DNA of 64,000 nucleotides from Paraburkholderia sp. BL25I1N1 (lineage in GTDB: Bacteria > Pseudomonadota > Gammaproteobacteria > Burkholderiales > Burkholderiaceae): the NCBI RefSeq assembly GCF_003002025.1, contig NZ_PVZB01000020.1, positions 102,051 through 166,050 of the forward strand. Direction: 5' to 3'. This document shows, one piece after another, positions 8,630 to 18,011 of the stretch (position 1 is the first letter of the stretch; each line of letters opens with the position of its first letter). Position numbers and translations under genes: made by a program. The notes beneath the pieces are model-generated. The model had not been told where the DNA came from and did no database searches. It saw only the letters and a program-made list of their open reading frames with translations.

Positions 8630-9619
8630 TCAAGCGCCGCGTTCGTTGCTGGACGAAAGCGCCGGCGGCGGATCGTTCGACGCATCGCCGGACTCGGTGC
8701 TCAGCGTCGCGTCCAGTTCCGGCGCGCTCGACACCTGGCGCAACTCGTCAGCGATGATCGACACCAGCGCATCCGCCGCGGCGCTCAACGGGCGTCGCGG
8801 ATGGCTCACGCACACGATATGCCGCACGATGCGCGGCGCGAGAATCGGATAGGCGCGCAGGCTGCCCCGGTGCACCGCGCGCTGCACGGCGATCCGCGGC
8901 AGAATGGTCGCGAAGTGGGTGCTCTCCACCAGCTTCACGATCGTGCTCAACACGTCGATTTCGAAGCGCGGCGCGAGCAGCACGTCTTCATGCTGTGCCG
9001 CCGTATCGAGCACGCCACGCAAGCCGTGACGCTTGGTCGGCAGCACCAGTTCCAGTTCCGGCAGTTGCGCGAGTTCAATGGCGTGCGGCAACTCGGGGCC
9101 GTGCTCGGCGCTCGTCACCAGCACCATTTCCTCGTCGAGCAAGGGCTGCGCGTCGAGTGAGAAGCGCGCGCGCGGTTTGTTGATCAAGGCCGCGTCGAGC
9201 TGGCCGCCCGTTACCCAGTCTATGAAGGTCGCGCTGTAGCCGTCGGCCACGGTTACTTCGACATGCGGATAACGCGCGTGAAAACGCGACAGCGCATCGG
9301 CCAGCACGCTTTCCGTGACCGATGCGATCAGCCCGATCGACACGTGGCCGGTCACCACCTCGTCGCGCTGCACGAGTTGCTGACGCGCGTGCGCGAGATC
9401 GCGCATGATCGGCAGAAAGAGCCGGTACATGAGGCGGCCGGCAGCGGTCGGCGCCATGCCGTGCGCGTTGCGCTCGAAGAGCTGCTGGTGCAGTTCGTCC
9501 TCGAGTTTGGCGATCTGCATGCTGAGCGCGGGCTGCACGATGTTCAGGCGTTTCGCCGCCCGCGTGACCGAACCGTCCTCGAAGAGCGCGATGAAATACT
9601 GGATTTGCCTGAGGTCCAT
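8630..9619 (-). CDS. hmfR1: LysR-type regulator of the hmf cluster (first copy)
   Basis: 329 residues with an N-terminal winged helix (MDLRQIQYFIALFEDGSVTR, QPALSMQIAKLEDEL) and a LysR effector domain from about residue 90. It is divergent from hmfF across 307 bp, the classical layout of a LysR activator and its target. It closely resembles the second LysR at 22165-23088 through most of its length (for example RLNIVQPALSMQI and the KPRARFSLDAQPLLDEEMVL segment, KPRGRLTLDVVPLVDEEMVL in the other copy). It differs by a 20-residue Ser/Asn/Pro-rich C-terminal tail. In characterised furan degraders, LysR regulators accompany hmf genes; the numbering here is mine. Confidence 0.8.
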   Translation of the reverse strand: MDLRQIQYFIALFEDGSVTRAAKRLNIVQPALSMQIAKLEDELHQQLFERNAHGMAPTAAGRLMYRLFLPIMRDLAHARQQLVQRDEVVTGHVSIGLIASVTESVLADALSRFHARYPHVEVTVADGYSATFIDWVTGGQLDAALINKPRARFSLDAQPLLDEEMVLVTSAEHGPELPHAIELAQLPELELVLPTKRHGLRGVLDTAAQHEDVLLAPRFEIDVLSTIVKLVESTHFATILPRIAVQRAVHRGSLRAYPILAPRIVRHIVCVSHPRRPLSAAADALVSIIADELRQVSSAPELDATLSTESGDASNDPPPALSSSNERGA

Positions 9620-9926
9620 GTTGGTATGAATAAAACATCAGCAAACGTAATGAGAAAGACGCGCGGTATCAGATAAAGGCAGGAACCGCGCTCCACGGAT
9701 GCTCCGGAACCCTCGCTCCGGTTCCGCAGAATGCGCCGTGAGCCGCGCGGTGTCTATTGATATCCTGCCTACAATTGGCTGTCATTGGTGCTAACGCGCA
9801 TATCATCGGGAATGATTCAACGCATCAATAATCAATATTAGAAGTTATACGCTGATCTCGTTACCCTTCCATCATCAACTGGCAGTCCGGTTCGGACATG
9901 AAGCCGGGGCACGGATGGAGACGTAG
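9620..9926. other. Divergent control region hmfR1 / hmfF, no gene
   Basis: 307 bp between the divergent LysR gene and hmfF. It is AT-richer than its surroundings towards the hmfF side and contains the LysR-like palindrome at 9815-9829. A good Shine-Dalgarno (GGAGA) lies 8-10 bases before the hmfF ATG. I see no ORF or RNA gene in it. Confidence 0.6.
9815..9829. promoter_or_regulatory. LysR-type box (ATT-N9-AAT, T-N11-A)
   Basis: The 15-mer ATTCAACGCATCAAT is an inverted ATT/AAT repeat with the T-N11-A spacing of LysR sites. It lies about 100 bp upstream of the hmfF start, where a LysR recognition site would be expected. This is a sequence pattern only. Confidence 0.4.
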
Positions 9927-11411
9927 ATGAATACTCGCGATACCGCATCGCACGGTGCTTTCCAACTGACATGGGGCCGCCCGTCCGGCATGCTTACGCT
10001 GCGCGACTGGCTGGCGCATCTGGCGCGCACGGGCCGGCTGGCCACGATCGACAGGCCGGTGGCGCTCGAACACGAACTTGCCGCGATTGCCAAGCGCCTC
10101 GACGCCACGCAAGCCGCGTTCTTCACGAAACCGGGCGGTCACGACGTGCCGGTGGTCAGCGGTTTCATGTCGCGCCGCGCCTGGATCGCCGAAGCGATGG
10201 GTGTGGCCGAGGCCGATCTGCTGAAGCGCTTTCGCGACGCGGCCGATCAACCGATTCCCTCGAAGGAAATTTCACGCGCCGAAGCGGCCTGCCAGCAGGT
10301 CGTGCATACCGGCGGCATCGACCTTCACAAGCTGCTGCCGATTCCCACGCACAGCGAGCACGACAACGGGCCATATATCACCGCGGGTCTCGTGATCGCG
10401 CGCAATCCGCGTACCGGCGTGCAGAACGTGTCGATCAACCGCATTCAGGTGCATGGGCCCGATCGCATGGCAATCCTGCTGCTGCCGCGCCACTTGTACG
10501 CATTCCAGAAAGCCGCGGAAGAGGCCGGCGATGCGCTCGACGTCGCCATCGCGATCGGCGTCGATCCGCTGACGATGCTCGCCTCGCAAGCCATTTCCCC
10601 AATCGATTCCGACGAGCTGGAAATTGCCGGCGCGCTACACGGCGCGCCGCTGCCGGTCGTCAAATGCGTGACCAACGGCGTCAATGTACCGGCCTTCGCC
10701 GAGATCGTGATCGAAGGGCGCATTCTGCCCAACGTGCGCGAACTGGAAGGTCCTTTCGGCGAATTCCCGAAGTACTACAGCGCACAGGAAGCGCGTGAAG
10801 TGATCGAAGTCACCGCGCTCACGCATCGCGAGAAGCCGATCTTTCATACGATCGTTCCGGCGGAAATGGAGCATCTGCTGCTCGGCGCGATTCCGCGCGA
10901 GGCGACGCTGCTCGCCCATCTGCAACGTAGTCATCCTAACGTGAAGGACGTGCATCTGTCCGTGGGCGGCGTGTGCCGCTATCACCTGTGGGTGCAGTTC
11001 GAGAAGAAGCGCGAAGGCGAAGCGAAGAACGTGATTCTGTGCGCGTTCGGCGCGCACTACGACATCAAGCAGGTGGTCGTGGTCGACACCGATGTGGACG
11101 TGCACGATCCGGCCGAAATCGAATGGGCCGTCGCCACGCGCTTCCAGGCCGATCGCGACCTGGTCGTGATCGAAGGCGCGCAAGGTTCGCCGCTCGATCC
11201 GTCCACCACCGTCGGTCAGCCGGAAGACGCGCCGCCGCATCTGCAAGGCGTGAGCGCGAAGATGGGACTCGACGCCACGCGGCCGGTGGTGTATGCGTCG
11301 CACGTATTCACGCGGGTGCGCATTCCGGGCCAGGACACGGTAAATCTGGACGAACTCGTTGCCGCCGACAACGCCGCGTTCGATAGCTATCTGGGTGGCG
11401 CGCATGGCTGA
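9927..11411 (+). CDS. hmfF: 2,5-furandicarboxylate decarboxylase (UbiD family)
   Basis: 494-residue UbiD-family decarboxylase that uses prenylated FMN. The prFMN and metal region GVQNVSINRIQVHG contains Arg172, and RELEGPFGEFPKYY contains Glu274 and Glu279 at the five-residue spacing of the catalytic Glu pair of Fdc1. In the furan pathway this enzyme removes one carboxylate from FDCA to give 2-furoate. It is the first gene of a chain of genes with overlapping or nearly touching ends, immediately followed by its UbiX-type cofactor synthase. The FDCA assignment rests on the neighbours, since UbiD proteins act on many aromatic acids. Confidence 0.85.
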   Translation: MNTRDTASHGAFQLTWGRPSGMLTLRDWLAHLARTGRLATIDRPVALEHELAAIAKRLDATQAAFFTKPGGHDVPVVSGFMSRRAWIAEAMGVAEADLLKRFRDAADQPIPSKEISRAEAACQQVVHTGGIDLHKLLPIPTHSEHDNGPYITAGLVIARNPRTGVQNVSINRIQVHGPDRMAILLLPRHLYAFQKAAEEAGDALDVAIAIGVDPLTMLASQAISPIDSDELEIAGALHGAPLPVVKCVTNGVNVPAFAEIVIEGRILPNVRELEGPFGEFPKYYSAQEAREVIEVTALTHREKPIFHTIVPAEMEHLLLGAIPREATLLAHLQRSHPNVKDVHLSVGGVCRYHLWVQFEKKREGEAKNVILCAFGAHYDIKQVVVVDTDVDVHDPAEIEWAVATRFQADRDLVVIEGAQGSPLDPSTTVGQPEDAPPHLQGVSAKMGLDATRPVVYASHVFTRVRIPGQDTVNLDELVAADNAAFDSYLGGAHG

Positions 11412-12030
11412 GCTCGCACAAAAGCCGCAGCGCATCGTCGTCGGGATTTCCGGCGCGAGCGGCGCGTCGATCGGCGTGCGTTTGCTTGCGGCGCTGCGCC
11501 GCCTCGGCACGCACGAAACGCATCTGATCGTATCGGCCTCCGGTGCGGTCACGGCGGCGCAGGAACTCGGCATGACGCGCGGCGATCTGGACAGTCTCGC
11601 CGACGTGGTCTACAACGTGCGCGACATCGGCGCGGCGGTGGCGAGCGGTTCGTTCATCACGGCAGGCATGGTGATCGCGCCGTGCTCGATGAAGACGCTC
11701 GCGGGCGTGGCCAACGGTTTCGCCGACAACCTGCTCACGCGCGCCGCCGATGTGATGCTCAAGGAGCGTCGCCGGCTCGTGCTGGTCGCGCGCGAAACGC
11801 CGCTCAATCTCGCGCATCTGCGCAACATGACTTCCGTGACGGAGATGGGCGGGATCGTGATGCCGCCGGTGCCCGCTTTCTACGCGCATCCCAAGACTAT
11901 CGAGGACGTGGTCGATCACACGGTGGGGCGCATTCTCGATCTGTTCGGTATTGAGCATCGCGAGATTGCGCAGCGCTGGAGCGGGCTCGCCGACGAATTC
12001 ACGGAGCGCCGCTCGGGAGTGGACGAATGA
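11404..12030 (+). CDS. hmfG: UbiX-family flavin prenyltransferase
   Basis: 208 residues from the ATG at 11404, which overlaps the hmfF stop by eight bases; an earlier in-frame codon at 11359 would only add antisense-like sequence. The phosphate-binding GISGASGA near the N-terminus and the IAPCSMKTLAGVANGFADN segment are typical of UbiX. The enzyme joins dimethylallyl phosphate to reduced FMN, giving the prFMN cofactor used by UbiD enzymes. Tight coupling to hmfF suggests a dedicated supply for the FDCA decarboxylase. Its stop overlaps the next start by four bases (ATGA). Confidence 0.88.
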   Translation: MAELAQKPQRIVVGISGASGASIGVRLLAALRRLGTHETHLIVSASGAVTAAQELGMTRGDLDSLADVVYNVRDIGAAVASGSFITAGMVIAPCSMKTLAGVANGFADNLLTRAADVMLKERRRLVLVARETPLNLAHLRNMTSVTEMGGIVMPPVPAFYAHPKTIEDVVDHTVGRILDLFGIEHREIAQRWSGLADEFTERRSGVDE

Positions 12031-15000
12031 ATCAGCGCGACTTGCTTCACGCAGGCGACACCGCGACGCGTGAACGCGAACCGGAACGGGATAAACGCCC
12101 GCAACGTCATCTCGGCCGCCCGATGGAGCGTCTGGAAGATCCCGCGATTCTCACCGGTCGTGGCCGTTACGGCGACGACATCGGCGTTCGTCCGGGCACG
12201 CTGCACGCCGCGATCCTGCGCTCGCCGCACGCGCATGCAGAGTTGGTGTCGATCGACACCGATGCCGCGTCGAAACTGCCTGGTGTGCACGCGATCCTGA
12301 CACGCGACGACCTGCGCGCCTGGTCGCGGCCTTTCGTGGTCGGCGTGAAATCGCCGATGGAACAGTGGGCGCTGGCGATGGACCGCGTGCGCTATGTGGG
12401 CGAACCGGTGGCGGTGGTGCTTGCGCAATCGCGCGCCATTGCCGAAGACGGGCTCGATCTGCTCAAGGTCGAATACGCCACGCTCGACCCGGTCACCTCG
12501 ATCGAGCAGGCGGCGAGCGATGCATCGCCGGTGTTGCACGAGAAAGTGGGCAGCAACGTGATCAGCGACCGGCATTTCCGCTACGGCGAGCCGGAAGCCG
12601 CGTTCGACAAGGCGCCGCATCGCGTGAAACTGGTGGCGCATTATCCGCGCAATACCTGCGCGCCGATCGAATGCGGCGTGGTGATCGCCGAATACCTGGC
12701 CGGCGACGAAGGCTACGACGTCACGTCCAATTTCATGGGGCCGTTCTCGCTGCACGCTGTGATGGCGATGGCGCTGAACGTGCCCGCCAACCGTTTGCGT
12801 CACAAGGCGCCGCGCGATTCGGGCGGCAGCTTCGGCGTGAAGCAGGCGGTATTTCCGTACGTGGTGCTGATGTGCCTCGCTTCGCGCAAGGCGGGCGCGC
12901 CGGTGAAATGGGTCGAGGACCGGCTCGAACATCTGAGCGCGGCGACCTCCGCGACTGCGCGTGTCTCGACGCTCGAAGCCGCCGTGGAAAGCGACGGCCG
13001 CATCACGGCGCTCTCCTACGATCAACTCGAAGATTGCGGCGGTTATCTGCGCGCGCCGGAACCGGCCACGTTCTATCGCATGCACGGCTGCCTGACCGGC
13101 GCATACGCCATCGACAACCTGCTGGTGCGCAACCGCGTCGTGCTGACCAACAAGACGCCGACGGGTCTGGTGCGCGGCTTCGGCGGTCCGCAGGTGTACT
13201 TCGCGCTCGAACGGCTGATGCAGCGCATCGCGCTCGAACTGAACCTCGATGTGCTCGACGTGTACCGCCGCAATTTCGTCGCCGCCGATGCGTTCCCGTA
13301 TCGCGCCGCGGCGGGCGCGCTGCTCGACTCGGGCATCTATCCGGAAGCGCTGCGCCGCGCGCTGAGCGAAGGCGGGTATGACGAACTGCTTGCGCGTCGC
13401 ACGGCGGCACGCAAGGAAGGGCGGCTGTACGGGATCGGCTTCGCGGCGATCGTCGAGCCGTCGGTGTCGAACATGGGCTACATCACGACTGTGATGCCCG
13501 CCGAGGCGCGCAAGAAAGCCGGGCCGAAGAGCGGCGCGATCGCGAGCGCGACCGTAAGCGTCGATCTGCTCGGCGGCGTGGTGGTGACGATTGCATCGAC
13601 GCCCGCGGGCCAGGGGCATATGACGGTGTGCGCGCAAGTGGTCGCGGACGTGCTCGGCGTGTCGCCGGATGACGTCATTGTCAATGTCGAATTCGATACG
13701 CACAAGGACGCGTGGTCGGTGGCGGCGGGTAATTATTCCAGCCGCTTCGCCGGCGCGGTGGCGGGCACGGTGCATCTCGCGGCCGTGCGCGTGCGCGACA
13801 AGATCGCGCGCATCGTGTCGAAGCAGATGGGCTGCGCGCCCGACGACATCCGTTTTGAAGAAGGCAGGATCTTTGCAAAGGGCGCCGAGGATCGCGCGCA
13901 GCCGTTCGGCCGCGTCGCCGCCAATGCGCCGCATTGGGCGCCCGCGCTGTTGCCCGAAGGCGAAGAGCCCGGCTTGCGCGAGACGGTGTTCTGGAATCCG
14001 CCGAACATGGCCGCGCCGGATGAGAACGATCGCGTCAACACATCGGCCGCCTACGGTTTTGCTTTCGACATGTGCGGCGTCGAAGTGGATCACGCCACCG
14101 GCCGCGTGCGGATCGACCGCTACGTCACCGCGCACGATGCCGGCACGCTGCTGAACCCGGCGCTCGCCGACGGCCAGATTCGCGGCGCGTTCGCGCAAGG
14201 ACTCGGCGCGGCGTTGATGGAGGAATTCCGCTACGGCGCGGACGGCAGCTTCCAGTCCGGCACGCTCGCCGACTATCTGATGCCGACCACCTGCGAGGTG
14301 CCCGATCCGGTGATCGTGCATCTGGAAACGCCGTCGCCGTTCACGCCGCTCGGCGCAAAAGGACTCGGCGAGGGCAACAACATGAGTACGCCGCCGTGCA
14401 TCGCGAATGCGGTGGCGGACGCGCTCGGCGTCGACGATATCCGTTTGCCGCTGACGCCTTCGAAGGTCATGGCACTGATCGGCATCGACGATCCGGAGCC
14501 GTCGCGACCCGAGTTGCGTGAAGCGCCCGCCGCCAAACCGGCGACGCCGGGCGGCGGCAAGGCGCTCACCGCTCAGGGCAGCGTCGATTTGCCGGCGTCG
14601 CCGGAAGCGATTTTTGCCGTGCTGCTCGATCCGAACGCGCTCGCCAAAGTGATACCCGGTTGCCATGCGCTCGAAGCCGAAGGCACGAACCAGTATCGCG
14701 CGGACGTGACGGTCGGCGTCGGCATGATCAAGGCGCGTTTCGAAGCGAAGATCGGCTTGTCGGAGATCGACGCGCCGCGTCGGCTGCGTCTGGCGGGCGC
14801 GGGCATGTCGTCGCTCGGCAGCGCACGCGGCAGCGGCCTCGTCGAACTGACGCCGATCGAAACCGGCACGCGTCTTTCCTACGACTACGAAGCGCAAGTA
14901 TCGGGCAAGGTCGCGGCAGTGGGCGGACGCATGCTCGAAGGCGCGGCCAAGGTCGTGTTGCGCCAACTGTTCGAATCGCTCGGCCGTCAGGCGGCGGGCA

Positions 15001-15065
15001 AACCAGTTCACACCGGCGGCTCATGGCTTTCGCGCCTGCTGGGCCGTTTCAGGAGACAGCCATGA
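12027..15065 (+). CDS. hmfA: 2-furoyl-CoA dehydrogenase, molybdenum subunit fused to a CoxG-like domain
   Basis: 1012 residues. Residues 30-820 are a xanthine-dehydrogenase-type molybdopterin subunit, with GGSFGVKQ (266-273), VRGFGGPQ (382-389) and the catalytic Glu782 in GLGEGN. The AYxCSFR loop of form I CO dehydrogenase is absent, so this is a hydroxylase. After a Pro/Ala linker (822-844), residues 845 to about 990 form a CoxG/SRPBCC-like domain (GSVDLPASPEAIFAVLLDPN, VIPGCHALE), normally a separate protein. The C-terminus SWLSRLLGRFRRQP is amphipathic and basic. In the furan pathway the HmfABC complex hydroxylates 2-furoyl-CoA at C5. Start and stop overlap both neighbours by four bases. 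Confidence 0.85.
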   Translation: MNQRDLLHAGDTATREREPERDKRPQRHLGRPMERLEDPAILTGRGRYGDDIGVRPGTLHAAILRSPHAHAELVSIDTDAASKLPGVHAILTRDDLRAWSRPFVVGVKSPMEQWALAMDRVRYVGEPVAVVLAQSRAIAEDGLDLLKVEYATLDPVTSIEQAASDASPVLHEKVGSNVISDRHFRYGEPEAAFDKAPHRVKLVAHYPRNTCAPIECGVVIAEYLAGDEGYDVTSNFMGPFSLHAVMAMALNVPANRLRHKAPRDSGGSFGVKQAVFPYVVLMCLASRKAGAPVKWVEDRLEHLSAATSATARVSTLEAAVESDGRITALSYDQLEDCGGYLRAPEPATFYRMHGCLTGAYAIDNLLVRNRVVLTNKTPTGLVRGFGGPQVYFALERLMQRIALELNLDVLDVYRRNFVAADAFPYRAAAGALLDSGIYPEALRRALSEGGYDELLARRTAARKEGRLYGIGFAAIVEPSVSNMGYITTVMPAEARKKAGPKSGAIASATVSVDLLGGVVVTIASTPAGQGHMTVCAQVVADVLGVSPDDVIVNVEFDTHKDAWSVAAGNYSSRFAGAVAGTVHLAAVRVRDKIARIVSKQMGCAPDDIRFEEGRIFAKGAEDRAQPFGRVAANAPHWAPALLPEGEEPGLRETVFWNPPNMAAPDENDRVNTSAAYGFAFDMCGVEVDHATGRVRIDRYVTAHDAGTLLNPALADGQIRGAFAQGLGAALMEEFRYGADGSFQSGTLADYLMPTTCEVPDPVIVHLETPSPFTPLGAKGLGEGNNMSTPPCIANAVADALGVDDIRLPLTPSKVMALIGIDDPEPSRPELREAPAAKPATPGGGKALTAQGSVDLPASPEAIFAVLLDPNALAKVIPGCHALEAEGTNQYRADVTVGVGMIKARFEAKIGLSEIDAPRRLRLAGAGMSSLGSARGSGLVELTPIETGTRLSYDYEAQVSGKVAAVGGRMLEGAAKVVLRQLFESLGRQAAGKPVHTGGSWLSRLLGRFRRQP

Positions 15066-15883
15066 AGCCCGCGCCGTTCGATTATCTGCGCGCCATGACG
15101 ACGCAGCATGCGCTCGACGCCCTCGCGCAACACGGCGAGGACGCCCGCGTGCTGGCCGGCGGCCAATCGCTGATGGCGGTTCTGAACATGCGGCTCGCGC
15201 AGCCGCGCATGTTGATCGATATCTCGCGCACCGATGAGCTGAACTCGGTGCGTGTCGATCACAAGGCCGGCTTGCTGGCGGTGGGCGCGGCGGCGACGCA
15301 AGGCAGCGTCGAGTGGCGCGAATCGCTGCGCGACGAAGTGCCGTTGCTGGCGATGGCGTTCCCGCATATCTCGCACTTTCAGATCCGCAATCGCGGCACG
15401 GTGTGCGGCTCGATAGCGCATGCCGACCCGAGCGCGGAACTGCCGCTGGTACTCGCCGCGCTCGGCGGCGACGTGATGCTGCGCTCGAAAAAGAAACACC
15501 GCGTGGTGCCTGCCGGCGAGTTTTTCCAGGGCATGTTGATGACCGCGCGCGAGCCGGACGAACTGGTCGAAGCCGTGCGCTTTCCGCTGAAGCGGCCGGG
15601 CGAGCGCTATGGCTTTACGGAGTTCTCCGCGCGCCACGGCGACTTCGCGATGGCCGCGTGCGCGGCTGTCGTGACGAGCGATTCGATCCGCCTCGCGGTG
15701 GGTGGCGTCGCGGACCGGCCGGTGGTCGAGCAATGGCCGCGTCTGCGTGACGAGGATCTGCGCAGCGCACTGAACGATTTGAGCTGGAAACTGGGCGCAC
15801 AGGACGACGCGCATATCAGCGCGGCGTATCGCCGGCATCTGGTCCGGCAACTGGGATGGCGCGTGATCGAGGAGGCGAAGTGA
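15062..15883 (+). CDS. hmfB: 2-furoyl-CoA dehydrogenase, FAD subunit
   Basis: 273 residues from the ATG at 15062, overlapping the hmfA stop (ATGA); the frame is open further upstream but that part is a shadow of hmfA. The CoxM/FAD_binding_5 fold is shown by LAGGQSLMAVLNMRLAQPR near the N-terminus and by HISHFQIRNRGTVCGSIAHA (residues about 100-120), which bind FAD. This subunit passes electrons between the 2Fe-2S subunit and the acceptor. Its last codons overlap the GTG start of the iron-sulphur gene. Confidence 0.88.
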   Translation: MKPAPFDYLRAMTTQHALDALAQHGEDARVLAGGQSLMAVLNMRLAQPRMLIDISRTDELNSVRVDHKAGLLAVGAAATQGSVEWRESLRDEVPLLAMAFPHISHFQIRNRGTVCGSIAHADPSAELPLVLAALGGDVMLRSKKKHRVVPAGEFFQGMLMTAREPDELVEAVRFPLKRPGERYGFTEFSARHGDFAMAACAAVVTSDSIRLAVGGVADRPVVEQWPRLRDEDLRSALNDLSWKLGAQDDAHISAAYRRHLVRQLGWRVIEEAK

Positions 15884-16437
15884 GCAACACATCGAACGGC
15901 AACGTCGTGCACGTGGTGCGGCAGGGCGAACGGCAATGCGTCACGCTGACGCTCAACGGCCGTGAACGCAGCGGCTATTGCGAGCCGCGCGAGCTGCTGT
16001 CGGATTTCATCCGTCACGAACTGGGCGCGACCGGCACGCACGTCGGCTGCGAGCACGGCGTGTGCGGCGCATGCACGGTACACGTGGACGGCGTGGCGGG
16101 ACGCTCGTGCCTGATGCTGGCGGTGCAGGCCGATGGCCGCCGCATCGACACGGTGGAGGGACTCGCGCCCGACCTGAAGCTCGGCGATTTGCAGCAGGCG
16201 TTTCAGCGTCATCACGCGTTGCAGTGCGGTTTCTGTACGGCCGGGATACTGATGTCGTGCGCGGACTATCTGCAGCGCGTGCCCGATCCGAGCGAAGCCC
16301 AGGTGCGCGACATGCTCTCGGGCCATCTGTGCCGCTGTACGGGCTATACGCCGATCGTCGCCGCGGTGCTCGACGTGGCGGCACGGCGCCGGCAAGGCAA
16401 CACGGCTAGCGAAACCGTGGAGGCCGCTCATGCTTGA
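15880..16437 (+). CDS. hmfC: 2-furoyl-CoA dehydrogenase, 2Fe-2S subunit
   Basis: 185 residues from the GTG at 15880. That start is chosen over the ATG at 15856 because an ideal GAGGAGG lies four bases before it and it makes the same GTGA overlap seen elsewhere in the operon. The plant-type cluster ligands are Cys57, 62, 65 and 77 (CEHGVCGAC...C). The second cluster uses Cys116, 119, 151 and 153 (CGFC...CRC). This is the normal size and ligand set for the small subunit of molybdenum hydroxylases. It accepts electrons from the Mo centre of HmfA. Confidence 0.9.
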   Translation: MSNTSNGNVVHVVRQGERQCVTLTLNGRERSGYCEPRELLSDFIRHELGATGTHVGCEHGVCGACTVHVDGVAGRSCLMLAVQADGRRIDTVEGLAPDLKLGDLQQAFQRHHALQCGFCTAGILMSCADYLQRVPDPSEAQVRDMLSGHLCRCTGYTPIVAAVLDVAARRRQGNTASETVEAAHA

Positions 16438-18007
16438 CCTCGGCCGAACTTTTTTGCAGAGCGTGGAACGCAGTCCCAACGCGCTCGCTCTCGTCGACGG
16501 TGAACTGGCGCTGACGTACGCGCAGTGGCATGGCCTCATCGTGAAGGTGGCCGAAGGTCTGCGCGGTCTGGGTCTCGCGCATGGCGACCGCTTGCTGGTG
16601 GTACTGCAAAACCGCTGGGAAATGGCGACCCTGCATTGGGCCTGCCAATTCGCGGGCGTGGTGATCGTGCCGCTGAACTGGCGCGCGAAACCCGATGAAC
16701 TCGAGTACTGCGTAACCAATGCCGGTGTGAAGGCCATCGTGTACGAACCGGTCTGCGCCGATGCCGTGGCGCAAAGTCCCGCCGCGCAGCGCTTGCCGCG
16801 CATTGGTCTCGACGACGTGCAAGGCTGCACCGCGAGCTTCGACACACTGCTGGCGCAGGCCGCGCCGGACACGTCGAACGACGCGCAAACGCGCGCGGAT
16901 GCCAACGACTACTCGCTGATCCTCTACACCTCGGGCACCACCGGCAAGGCCAAAGGCGTGCCGCGCCGTCATCGCCATGAACGCGCCGCGGCGCTCGCGC
17001 ATGTCGCGCAGAACCAGTACGGCCACGGCGAACGCACGCTCGGCGTGATGCCGCTTTATCACACCATGGGCGTGCGCTCGCTGCTCTCCATGGCGCTCGT
17101 GGATGGCCTGTTCGTCTGCGTGCGCCGCTGGAATGCGCGCTTCGCGCTCGCTGCGATCGAGCAACACAAGCTCACCTGCCTCTATCTGGTGCCGACGCTG
17201 TACCACGATCTGCTGGCCGATCCGGCTTTCGCGTCGACGGATACATCGACGGTGAGCAAGCTCGGTTTCGCCGGCGCGCCGATGAACGACGGTCTGCTCA
17301 AGCGCCTCTCAGCGGCGTTCGAACCGGACCTATTCGTCAATCACTACGGCTCGTCCGAGGTCTACACCTTCAGCATCGATCAGGACGCCACACGCAAGCC
17401 GGGCAGTGCGGGGCGCGCGGGCATCAATACGCGCTTGCGCGTCGTCAGGCTCGACGCCCTCACGCCCGAGGACCTGGCGCAAGCGGGCGAGGAAGGCCAG
17501 ATCATCGCCGACCTGCTCGGCGACGAAGCCTTCGAAGGTTACTGGAATCGCCCGGATGCGAACGCCAAATCGTTGCGTGAGGGCTGGTACTTCACGGGCG
17601 ACACGGGTTTCTTCGACGCCGACGGCGACCTGTACGTCTCCGGCCGCGTCGACGACATGATCATCAGCGGCGGCGAGAACATCTCGCCGGTCGATATCGA
17701 GTCGGTGCTGTCGCTGCATCCCGCGGTCGACGAAGTCGCGGTGGCCGGCGTGAAGGACGAGCGCTGGGGACAGCGCGTGGTCGCCTTCGTGAAACGCCGC
17801 GAGTACGTCGACGCCGACGCGCTCGACGCGCACTGTCGCACGTCCGACCTCGTCAACTTCAAGCGTCCGCGCGAATACGTATTCGTGGACGACATACCGA
17901 AGTCGCCGGTCGGCAAGATTCTGCGCCGCAAGCTGTCCGCGGGCGAGTACGAGCCCGACACCCGCGGCGAAGCTATTGCATCTCACACACAAACTACCAA
18001 GGAGTAA
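16430..18007 (+). CDS. hmfD: 2-furoyl-CoA synthetase (AMP-forming acid-CoA ligase)
   Basis: 525-residue member of the ANL ligase family. The ATP-binding motif YTSGTTGKAKG is at 166-176, followed by the adenylation segments NHYGSSEVY and GWYFTGDTGFF, and the C-terminal hinge and catalytic Lys region PKSPVGKILRRKL. It should activate 2-furoate with ATP and CoA to 2-furoyl-CoA, the substrate of HmfABC. It overlaps hmfC by eight bases. Substrate identity comes from context; the fold and reaction class are clear. Confidence 0.85.
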   Translation: MLDLGRTFLQSVERSPNALALVDGELALTYAQWHGLIVKVAEGLRGLGLAHGDRLLVVLQNRWEMATLHWACQFAGVVIVPLNWRAKPDELEYCVTNAGVKAIVYEPVCADAVAQSPAAQRLPRIGLDDVQGCTASFDTLLAQAAPDTSNDAQTRADANDYSLILYTSGTTGKAKGVPRRHRHERAAALAHVAQNQYGHGERTLGVMPLYHTMGVRSLLSMALVDGLFVCVRRWNARFALAAIEQHKLTCLYLVPTLYHDLLADPAFASTDTSTVSKLGFAGAPMNDGLLKRLSAAFEPDLFVNHYGSSEVYTFSIDQDATRKPGSAGRAGINTRLRVVRLDALTPEDLAQAGEEGQIIADLLGDEAFEGYWNRPDANAKSLREGWYFTGDTGFFDADGDLYVSGRVDDMIISGGENISPVDIESVLSLHPAVDEVAVAGVKDERWGQRVVAFVKRREYVDADALDAHCRTSDLVNFKRPREYVFVDDIPKSPVGKILRRKLSAGEYEPDTRGEAIASHTQTTKE

Positions 18008-18011
18008 ACCC

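Noticed and set aside
11916..15011. 1031-codon open frame on the minus strand
   Set aside because: It is antisense to hmfA and the composition (Arg/His-rich, no domain) is a GC-skew shadow of the real gene.
12027..16437. CO dehydrogenase (coxMSL) instead of furoyl-CoA dehydrogenase
   Set aside because: The AYxCSFR active-site loop of form I CO dehydrogenase is missing and RGFGGPQ is present; neighbouring ligase, decarboxylase and GMC oxidase fit the furan pathway.
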